NCBI RefSeq assembly: GCF_018691265.1
Contig: NW_024881283.1
Coordinates: 10,039,731-10,103,730, forward strand
Direction: 5' to 3'
From: Tyto alba
Lineage: Eukaryota; Chordata; Aves; Strigiformes; Tytonidae
DNA: 64,000 nt
Part shown: positions 52,901 through 64,000 of the stretch, piece after piece
Layout of the letters: each line of letters opens with the position of its first letter
Numbering within the stretch: the first letter of the stretch is position 1
Notes under the pieces: generated by a model
Databases searched by the model: none
Seen by the model: the letters and a program-made list of their open reading frames with translations, nothing else
What the model was told of the DNA's origin: nothing
Position numbers and translations under genes: made by a program

Positions 52901-55900
52901 ATGGGCATAATTCTAAAAATGAACTACAAAGGGTTAATTTTTATTAAAAATGTATCAACAACCTTTGTGAAGTGGTTAGACTATGGTAAATGACCCCAAA
53001 GTCAATTGAGGTGAGCTTGAGAAAAAAGAGAGGATTTTTGGAACAAGTGCCCATGATGAGAGAAGAGACTTTTTGTGATATTTTTCTGCTTGTAAGTATT
53101 ATTAAATCAATTGTATACATGCGATATTTCCAACCATGTTTTCAAAAAGACATGCATGTCAAAAAGAGGAAAGTAAAACTAAATACTTATCTAAACCAAA
53201 TACACTATTAAGCAGATGATAAATTTTGTTCTAACAACTTACTGTAGCATTTCTGTTGATTGCTGTTACTTTAACATTCAGCACTTATTTTAGTAGAACC
53301 AGACCATTTGGAATTTAGTGTATTAGCTTTTCTGAGTAGATGAATGTTAAGCCATTGCACTTGCTGTAAACAATCATAAAAATGGCTTAACTTAAAATGT
53401 TTGGGATTTTAACCTTTGTTTATTCACCTTCATACATATTTACGTTGAACGTTGAAGAGATTTTAAACAGTCCTGCTGAAACCTTACTTGTTTCATATTT
53501 GTTTTCGATTTTTTCCAAACACACTTGTGGCTTGACATGGACGATGGTGAGATGGATTTGATGGGCCTGAACTCTGAGCATCAGCTTGGCAGAGTGTATT
53601 ATAAACGTGGTTTCCAAACAGCTCGCCAGCCTTCCGTGAAACAGACGTGCCCTCACAAACCCAAATAGGTGTTTGCTGTACCACATAAGGGAGCTGCTGC
53701 TGATTTTGTCACTTATCTGTCATCCATCGTGTTGGGAGCAGTTTTATTCTCAGAGTAGAAATTAAAGCTCTTTGCCTGGGGAAAGTAGAAGAGCAAAATA
53801 CCAAAACAAAACGCCTGCTCTAACTCCTGCGTTATTTGACATATTTATTTAAACAAAAAAGTGTTTAGAAACTCATGTAAGTAAAAAATTTAATAGCTAG
53901 AGAATTACTAATCCTTTTGTATTTAATTCAGGACGATTAATATGATGTATGTTGCATATCCAGTCGTACAGTTCCTAAGACTAGTGTTGTGTAAATACGG
54001 TAGCAGTCGCTGAGCACAGCCACAGGGGCTGTTGGTTGTTGCTGGCACCACCGTGTACAGGCTTCCTGCAGACGTTCTGCTGCTCAGTTCAGTGTTTGTC
54101 AGAACCACAGCCGCTGTCAGGCTGCTGCTCCTGTGTGCGCAGTCAGCAGAATCTCATCCAGGTGCCACTGATCCTAAAGTATACGTGGGTAACCCCGCTT
54201 CTAAAGAAACTATCTTAATCCATTATGTAAGTAGCAATTTAAACAGAACTCAAAGCAAGCGTTACCAGTTACTTTTTAAATTAACAATGTAAAAAAAAAA
54301 AAAAAAAAAAAAAAAAAGGCTAGTTGTTGAGTGGTTTTCATACAGCTGGTTGGTTTTTGCTTTGCGAGACACCAGGGTCAGCTTGCATTAGTAGGCTTGC
54401 CAGGATTGCGTGGAGAAGCACGTTTCACCTGGGGTGAGCTCCTGGCATCTCTCGCATGGTGCTTTCGAGGGGGAAGGAGTGCTGTAGGCGACGTCTGCCG
54501 CAGAGTAAATCTTCCCGACAGACGTCTCGGAGGCTGCGCATCGATGGGATGCTGGCATTCTCCCAGGTGCACTTGGTTGCTGCATTTCCGTGGCCTCCAT
54601 CTCATACCACTTTGATCGGTACTCCCTACCTTGGGTATCTCCAAGCAGCAAACAGCTTCTGCTTCTCCTTAAGTACCGTGTCCTGACCTGGTGATTAAAA
54701 TCCCTTCCACCCTGCTAGATGATGCCTGTCAGCAGGACAGCGAGCATGCTGCTGTTCGGTAACAAACGTCCACGGGCTGTTAGACATTTTTGACCTGCTG
54801 TAGTTGTGATACATAATCAGTTGGATTGGATTTCCAAGTTGTTCTCATCTCTCACTGGCTGTGGTGTACAATAAGTGTCAGCTTCTGTGTTTCTCCTTCC
54901 CCTATTACCAGGCTATTTATTCTAACGCTGTTTAAAAGAGGGGAATAAAAGTTAAAAAGCATCGATCTTAAAAAGCAGTAGGAAAAACGGATTTCTGACA
55001 AATAAAAAGTTATTTTAATAGTGCACTATTTTACGTCTTAAAATGGATTATTAATAGTATTCAGATAAACTCCTGTTCTCCAGAAGTCTGTGCAGTCGAT
55101 AGCAAAGTAATGGTGCTGAACTGGTGCACTGCAAACCTTTGTATTAAACTCTGCCCTCTTCCCTGCATTTGTAGGCTGAAGGGAAATATAAGGACGACCC
55201 TGTTGACCTGCGCCTTGATATTGAACGCCGTAAAAAACATAAGGAAAGGGATCTTAAACGCGATAAATCCAGGGAATCAGTGGATTCGAGAGATTCAAGT
55301 CACTCAAGGGAAAGATCAACTGAGAAAACGGAGAAAAGTCACAAAGGCTCAAAGAAAAAGTATGTAGGAAACCTAATAGCCATTTCCTTCTGCCTTTCGT
55401 GTTTCTGCTGTTAAGGTTGGAGACGACATCGTGTACGTATAGTTGTACACCTTTTGGCATAAACTCCAGTGGCATGAACGATTCCTCTGCCTGTCATCTT
55501 GATATTATTATATCTAGCTGAAACACTAAATAACTGTTAAAGGTAAATGAGAAGGCTCCATGTGACAGAATGGGTGAGTCACTTCTCCTTGTTCCTGTTG
55601 TGTTAATGAGAATGGCCAGGTTTAAATGACTCTGCTTTAATGTTCATTCAGTACTTTTCTATTAGCTTAATTTTCCATTTGACTAAAGCTCTGCAGGTGC
55701 ATGCTTATCTCATAGTTGATGGTGTAAACACCTTAGAAAGAAGCAACAGGTTCTTTCTGGAGAAGACTTGGGACTTGTGTTAGATCTGCGTGCTGTAGCT
55801 GATGCTGAGCTCTCCCTGGGGCTCTTCCTTTCTGACAATGAGCGTTGAATTGATACAGAAGCAGTTCTGTACCAAGCAAGTCCCAATGGAGTTATTAACC

Positions 55901-58316
55901 CTGTTGGTGTTCCCCTCACCTCGTGTTTCCTGTCGCTGAAACAGGAAACACCGACGGGTACGTGAGAGATCCAGATCCAGTTCGTCATCTTCGCGGTCCT
56001 CTCATTCGGTCAAAGCGGAGGAATATCCTGAGGAGACTGAGGAGAGGGAGGAAAGCACCACAGGCTTTGACAAGTCCCGGCTTGGGACTAAGGAGTTCAC
56101 TGGTCCGAATGAGAGAGGAAGAGCTAGAGGGACCTTTGTAAGTGTTCTCCACCCCACCCCAAGTGCCAGTTCCCAGAGTGGCCAAAAAGGGGCCACTGTG
56201 TATTGCACTCTCACAGTTAAAGCACACTGTGAAGGAGAGACCCCCCAGAGACGTCGACTGGTTGTGGATGCTGAGCCGAAATACGATTGCTCAGTGTGTG
56301 GAGCACAGGCCGGGGTGCAGAGAATGTAGTCTGGGCAGTTGAGCTCGAGATGGAGCAGAATCAAGCCTGGAAGCTTTTGTGCACGAGGAGCTGCTGAGCA
56401 ACCCCGAAGGGCAGCGTGATGTGCATCCGTCAGTTGGGGTTAGGCTACCAGAGCGAGAGCCCTGGTCGTAACCGCGCTCGCTGTTGGCAGTTCCCAGGCC
56501 GCGGTTACGTGGCTGTCTCGTGTGCGTATTGCATTTGTCAGATGCTCTCTCTTGGGTGCTTGGGAAGTGCCTCTACATGATCTTAAAACAGCTTTATAGA
56601 AACTGTGATGCGCTGTGTGATCGGAGGAGCCTAAAGTGTGCTGAGCTCTTGTTTTAATGCTAGGTTAAAGGTGTTCTTGGATGGTTGGAGAAGTGATGTT
56701 GTATCTCCTTGGTAGCCCTGGAAGCTGTCTGGGGGTGGGAGGGCACTGCCACTGCAACCATTTTACTTTTCTTCCTTGTTTTGCTGTTGCAGCAGTTCAG
56801 AGCAAGAGGGAGAGGATGGGGCAGAGGCAACTTTTCAGGCAACAATAACAGCAACAGCGGTGGCAACAATGACTTCCAGAAGCGAAACAGAGATGAGGAG
56901 TGGGATCCGGAGTACACACCTAAGAGCAAGAAGTACTACCTGGTATGTGTCTGAAGCACTGAAACACGTATGTACACTCCAGGTGTATCTGTTCCTAAAT
57001 GCTTTAGAGGTGAAAGCGCCAGCTGTAGCTGGACGATCTAATGCACCAGGTTAAGGCTTCATGTGACACTTCTTCCCAGGGAGCTTCTGGCTCATGACTA
57101 GAGAGAACTTGTTTCTGTTTGTTGTAGAGTGGTTTGCCGCTCTGAAATCCTACAGGCCAGTTAGAAGCACGTGTTTCACAGTACTGTGGGAAACACAGCT
57201 CAGGTCTGTGAGTCTGTTGCAGATGGCCTGTGTTTCTTGGTTCTTCTGTCCCCATAAAGTGTCCAGCTTCCTGCATTGGGTCAGCACCGCTCCTTTGCCT
57301 TTGGGGTGGTAGCAGCCTGCCATACTAACGGGCATTAATCGAGGAGAATCCTGGCTGACACTGTTCTTTGAAAAAAGGGGTGGTTTTAAACAGACGCTCA
57401 CTGATTTTTTTTCTCTTCCTGGAGTACTTGAGATCCCTAATCTTCTCATTAAATAATACAGTATTCCAGTTTTTTGCCTCAAACGAGCAAGCCTTGATTA
57501 TTCTTTTTTTTTTACTGTGTTTTCCCCTGATCTCACTTGAAGGCAGAATTGTAATTTTGGGGGGGGTTATCCAGTTTCTACGCTGCACTTTACTTCCAGA
57601 ACTGGATCAGTTTTGAGCCCAGTGACGTGGTCTGTGTCAGCTTGGCCCAGCTGCGTCTGCTGTAGCTCACACAAAGCAGTCCTGGAAGCGGCACGCGTTA
57701 CTAGACTCGCCGAGTACCCGGCAGTAAAGGCTTGAAGCTGCCAGAGCGGTTTGACTGGCGAGAAACCAGAGGGGAAATGTGTAGGATACCTAAATCTTGG
57801 GGTTGCCCGACCGGCAACGGCGCTCCAGGCCCTCGACACCCGTTCCCTGCCTACCCCGAAATGTTCTGTAGAGAGTTCCCTGTGGGCAAGGACAGGCCGC
57901 CGTGCCCGAGGAGGGTCGTGGCTGTGCCTTCCTGCCTTCCTCTCCGGCTGTTCCTCCCCCAGCCAGGGCGGCCGTTCTCTCGGGGGAGCGGTGGTCACCG
58001 CGGCATAAGCCGGGCAGGCCGCTGGGGGCTGCCCGCTTGCGGGCCGCGAGGCAGAGTTGATGTTGTTGGCTTCCCCCCCCCCCCCCCCGTGCAGCACGAC
58101 GACCGCGAGGGCGAAGGAGCGGACAAGTGGGTGAACCGAGGCCGCGGGCGGGGCGCCTTCCCCCGGGGCAGAGGGCGCTTCATGTTCCGAAAGTCGAGCA
58201 CCAGCCCCAAGTGGGCTCACGACAAATTCAGCGGAGAAGAAGGAGAAATCGAGGACGACGAAAGCGGAACGGAAAACAGGGAGGAGAAGGACACCCTACA
58301 GACAGCGGCCGAATAG
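43916..58316 (+). CDS. THRAP3: Thyroid hormone receptor-associated protein 3 (TRAP150), 10 coding exons, 967 aa
   Basis: Coding exons: 43916-44052 (exon begins 43891), 47714-48619, 50060-50800, 51726-51898, 52339-52450, 52700-52784, 55175-55359, 55945-56137, 56793-56942, 58095-58316. Phases join throughout. The protein acts in nuclear speckles in pre-mRNA splicing and mRNA turnover, and is a paralogue of BCLAF1. The N-terminus is Arg/Ser-rich ([20 protein letters not shown], residues 1-130), with an Arg/Gly/Tyr-rich part near 55-105. Ser/Pro-rich and acidic/basic stretches follow. The conserved core runs from about 585 to 720 ([20 protein letters not shown], then [18 protein letters not shown]). 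After it come [19 protein letters not shown], an RGRGWGRGN box and the C-terminus [19 protein letters not shown]. Human THRAP3 is 955 residues. Odd points: intron 3 (after 48619) starts with GC, exon 9 has a hairpin over its acceptor, and the last exon is much richer in GC than the others. The ATG follows directly after the acceptor exon start and matches the family N-terminus. Confidence 0.95.
44053..47713 (+). other. THRAP3: THRAP3 intron between coding exons 1 and 2
   Basis: An AT-rich intron of 3.7 kb, donor GTAAGT, acceptor TTTTATCAG. A less AT-rich island lies at about 46980-47340, shortly before the next exon. It holds chance frames on both strands and no recognised RNA fold. Confidence 0.6.
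48620..50059 (+). other. THRAP3: GC-AG intron in THRAP3
   Basis: The exon ends CGAAAAG and the intron starts GCGAGT at 48620; it ends TGAACAG at 50059. Using this GC donor joins FSK to [17 protein letters not shown] in frame, as in THRAP3 of other species. The nearest GT (CGA|GTGATG) would put the next exon out of frame. GC donors are a known minor class and favour an otherwise perfect consensus, as here (AG|GCGAGT). Confidence 0.8.
52556..52579. repeat. Poly-A run, 24 bases
   Basis: A pure A run followed by GGAGGGGGGGAG, in the intron after THRAP3 exon 52339-52450. Confidence 0.9.
54291..54317. repeat. Poly-A run, 27 bases
   Basis: A pure A run in the intron before THRAP3 exon 55175-55359, with a GC-richer segment on its right. 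Confidence 0.9.
55923..55951 (+). promoter_or_regulatory. THRAP3: Perfect 11-bp hairpin over the 3' splice site of THRAP3 exon 55945-56137
   Basis: GTGTTTCCTGT (55923-55933) and ACAGGAAACAC (55941-55951) are exact reverse complements with a 7-base loop, CGCTGAA. The acceptor AG (55943-55944) and the first exon bases are in the right arm. In the pre-mRNA this would hide the splice site, so it may slow or control use of the exon. The structure is seen in the sequence; the regulatory role is inferred. Confidence 0.6.
56138..58094 (+). other. THRAP3: Last two THRAP3 introns
   Basis: Introns 56138-56792 and 56943-58094. The first ends in a tandem acceptor, TGCAGCAG, so one Gln could be included or left out. 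The second becomes CpG-rich from about 57800. Its frame is open into the last exon from an ATG at 57732, which raises the possibility of an internal promoter. Confidence 0.55.
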
Positions 58317-59640
58317 CCGCGGCGTCCGCGCTGGCGAGAGCCCCGGCGGGGGGGGCAGCACCGCCGGGTGCTGGAGGGTGTCAGGGCCATCCTCGAGTGC
58401 TGAGCAGAGCCCTGCAGAGGAGCTCTGAAACAATCCCGGAGTTAACTGCATTTCCAGAGTCCAGCCTCCCTAAGCGTGGACTAGAACTGATCAATCATTT
58501 ATGCTTGGATCCACTCGTGGAGTATACCTTCCCAAAGACTCCCCTTCTGGACTGCGTAAGGTCAAGTACCGGGTGAGATCCCAGATTTTTCTCTCATCTG
58601 CGACCTTATCGACTGGTCAGTTAATCTTTTGGTAACAGGCTTTGAAGACAATGTGGATTTTGGTTTGTGCCCATCTTAACCTGGTAGTCTTGACGTTTTA
58701 TGTTTCTCTTTTCTAATTTGAAATAGTAAAGGTCAGGATTAACTCGCCAGTTCAAATTTTTCTCCCCTGTTGTGTATTCAGTTTTTTAAATCCATACTCT
58801 ACTTATTTTAGGCCTTTACGTATGTAGTAACATCAATTAAATGATAATTTTGGAAACTATTTTTGGTTCTTATAAATAAGGAAACGATGAAGCATGTGAA
58901 TAAACATCTAAATGTTAACTTGTTGGGACCAAACTGCTATGATTTTTTTAAAAAAAACTTTTTTTTTATGTAACAGTTGAGTTTAGGGCCTTTTAAAAAT
59001 TATTGTTTTCCTTTTATGTTGGAAGTTAACAAAATTAGCATGGTTTAAAAAAAAAAAAAAAAAATCCACCCTACTTTCACCACTGTTTGTGTACACTGTT
59101 AGGCCTGGTGTGTGCTGGAGCCCCGAACTGCTTGTAGGCATTTTGTGTATCCTCTTTGCAGCTGGTTGTGAACTTGAGTGCTCTTTCCAAGGTAACATAG
59201 TTTTCTAAGAAACTTCAGAATTCTACTAGGTTAAAAATATAAACGGAGATGAGAATTTTTCAATATTTTTTATTAATCTTTTTATAAAAACAAAAGGCGA
59301 ATCCCTCCTGTGCTGGTTAAGGATGGCCGTTACGATGTATTTCTTTTTACTTTCTACTTAAAAAATATTCTGAAGAAGTTTGCAAACAGTTCCCTGGCTG
59401 AGTCAGTGAGCCTTCGCAGCAGGAGAGGCATGCCCACGCACCGAGGCCGAGGGTGCACGTGCTGTAAAGACACCGCTCTCCCTCTCCTCCCCCCCGCCTC
59501 CCCCTCCCCAGGATTGCTGTGCTGTTTCCCCACACACACCAACTAGAGTTTGGTTTGTTTTGACTTGAACAGTTCCTGTTTAGCGAAGCCCTGAAGTTTG
59601 TTTATGCAAATAAAACACAATAAAAGAAGTAGTAGGTGTA
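58317..59640 (+). terminator. THRAP3: THRAP3 3' UTR with poly(A) signals
   Basis: The stop codon TAG ends at 58316. AATAAA occurs at 58899-58904 and, as an overlapping pair region, at 59609-59614 and 59619-59624. The last two are the likely main site, giving a 3' UTR of about 1.3 kb; the first could give a short form. A(18) lies at 59047-59064. Confidence 0.75.
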
Positions 59641-61407
59641 ACTCTGCTTTGTTTTGTGTTGTGAGGCGGGGGCTGAGGAGCCGTGAGTGGGCCAGGGGTG
59701 TTAAACCCGGCGGTGCCGTGGGGCGGCCGTGGCCGTGGCGAGCAGCTCCGTGGGGCCGGGCACGAGAGGTTCCGCTTTTCTGTGGCTTCTGCAGGTGGGG
59801 GGGACGGGGCTGTGGCAGCCGGGAGGGCGGCTTAGAAAAACCAGCCGGCTGCTGATTTTTAGGCAGGTAATGGATCTTTTAACCCCTTGGGGTTAGCAGG
59901 GACTGGGTGAGGGGGGGGGGACACAGCCCCCAGCCCTGAAGCTGGTGAGGATTGTGCCACCCGTGCCCGGGAAGGACCAGCCCCACTCCCGGCTGCGGGT
60001 GGTGGCTCCAGGCACCCGGCTTTTACACCAGCGCTGGGCAGGAGTAAACCGGTGCTGCGTTCGCGGGTGCCCGGCGGTAAACGCTTTTCCCTCGCTGTGG
60101 GGTTTCAGTGGGGGGGTGCTGGGGGGCAGCCCCCGTGCCCCTTCTGGGGGCTGCGCCGTGGGGCAGCGCTCCTGGCTGCTGCTGGTGAACGGGGTTGGCC
60201 AACAGCCGCGGGGCCGGCGATGTGGGTTAACGGTTCGTGTTTCCCCTCCCGCTTGAATTGGAGCCCGTGGGCCAACGGGCAGAGGGAGGGCGCCCAGCGT
60301 GCCCAGCCCGGCTGCCCCAAGGGTCAGACCCAGGGTCGAGCACGTTCCCCGCTCCCCCCAAAAAACCCCGACCCCCTCCTCGCCCTTCCCTGCCCCGTCC
60401 TGGCCCTCGGGCCCCCTCCCCGCTCCGGGGCTCGGATGCGTTTTGCTCTAAAGGAACCTTCGTGCTGTCAGCCTGGACCTGGGGCTGCTCAGAGCCCCCC
60501 CGGCCGCTGCGGAGGGACCCAGCGCCGCGGCCCCGGGCGCTCGCGGTTTGTGGGTTTCGGCCCCTCTGTGGTTTGGGTTTCACTTCCCCACTCCGCGCCG
60601 AAGGTGACAGACGCGTGGCGAGACCCGGGGCGGTTTTGAGCCGCCGGGCAGGGCCGGGTGCGACTCCGGCCTGAGCTCTTCCTGCGGCCGGTGGCACGGG
60701 CGGCTCAGGTAGGGACGCTCCGTGGGCTGCCTCCGGGTGCTGTCGGGGGGGCCGGGGGGGCCGCTGGCCCCACGGGAGCTCGGGGAGGGGGGGAGCTGCC
60801 TCCCGGGCGGAGCGAAGCAGAAGTGGCAGAGCCGCGGATCCTCTCCCCCCCCATCTGCTGAACCCACCCTGGGGCAGCGACACCCCCAGCCCGTGCATCG
60901 GCCGGGGTCACACACCGGGGGAGACCAAGCCCCCGCAAGGCGAGTGGGTGCCCCCTTTTTTTTTGCCCCGTGACGCTGCAGCCTCAGGTCTCGGAGGCGG
61001 GTGCCAGCCGCCAGCAGCCCCAGTGGCACCAGCAGCCCTGACCACTGGGGTCCCACATTTGCCCCCAGCACAAACGCCACGGAGCCGGCTCTGCCCCTGG
61101 TTTGCCCCCCGGCTCCCGGCCCCTTCTTGCCATGCGGCAATTTCCTGGCTCCCCGCGCTCTGGCTGCCGTGCAGCAGCCCTGGCCCGTGTCACTGTGGGT
61201 CCCCAACTTATCACCTGCGCCGGGGGGTGCCAGGGCTGGGCGCAGGCTCTGGGGGAGCTGCCCCGGTGGTGTGGGGGTCTCCACGCTGCTGGTGCCGCGA
61301 GTGGGGCCGTGGCACGTGCCCCGGCGGTGGGGCCGGGCTGAGCTGTGGGGCTGTCGGCTGCGGGTGCAGCTCCCGGGGGGCACCCAGAGCCGTGGTGGGG
61401 CACAGCC
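59641..61407. other. GC-rich region between THRAP3 and the first supported SH3D21 exon
   Basis: No SH3 signature (ALYDY, DEL, WW, PSNFV) or other known domain is found in any + frame. The promoter and any upstream SH3D21 exons should lie here or in 60600-61400, but I cannot place them. CpG content is high near 60500-60720. There is a short T run at 60956-60964. Confidence 0.45.
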
Positions 61408-63953
<2,546 letters not shown>

Positions 63954-64000
63954 GACACACGTGGCCACCCCTCGATGGCCCCAGCGCCGGGGCCGTGCCC

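Larger units (their letters stand above)
50801..55174 (+). other. THRAP3: THRAP3 introns with four exons of the conserved core
   Basis: Introns 50801-51725, 51899-52338, 52451-52699 and 52785-55174. The last is 2.4 kb and contains A(27) at 54291-54317, followed by a GC-richer stretch (54318-54650), and an isolated less AT-rich patch at 53530-53670. No gene or known repeat is recognised. Confidence 0.6.

Overview
This is vertebrate nuclear DNA, and a bird is the best fit. The genes carry many short introns with GT-AG borders. The GC-rich flanks are very compact, and I recognise no mammalian SINE or L1 element. The order MAP7D1 - THRAP3 - SH3D21 on one strand is the order I know from human 1p34.3. 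I cannot name the species from sequence alone. The composition would suit an avian microchromosome.

Layout, all four genes on the + strand. (1) 1955-5900: a 14-exon gene for a secreted family-3 glycoside hydrolase, beta-xylosidase-like, 775 residues, with its poly(A) signal at 6006. (2) 9525-24138: MAP7D1, a microtubule-associated protein, 18 coding exons. Its reading frame is broken by one base near a 12-C run in exon 11. (3) about 25400-59625: THRAP3 (TRAP150), a nuclear-speckle splicing and mRNA-processing factor. It has a non-coding first exon, an intron of about 18 kb, then 10 coding exons giving 967 residues. (4) 61408 to the right edge: SH3D21, related to CD2AP and SH3KBP1, entering at the right side. 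One SH3 domain is clear and the 3' end is not resolved.

Composition changes sharply. Bases 1 to about 26100 are very GC-rich, with long G and C runs. About 26200 to 57700, nearly all THRAP3 intron, is AT-rich with many long A or T runs. From about 57800 to the end it is GC-rich again, and the last THRAP3 exon lies in this CpG-rich block. The GC-rich parts therefore hold hundreds of chance open frames on both strands. I accepted coding exons only where splice sites, phase and protein family agree.

The genes do not form a pathway. The most notable points are: an animal GH3 enzyme with its catalytic signature intact; a GC-AG intron in THRAP3; an 11-bp hairpin that encloses the 3' splice site of a THRAP3 exon; a probable homopolymer frameshift in MAP7D1; candidate internal promoters in MAP7D1; and an SH3D21 with no visible first and second SH3 domains. 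I found no mobile element, virus, CRISPR array or tRNA that I could support.
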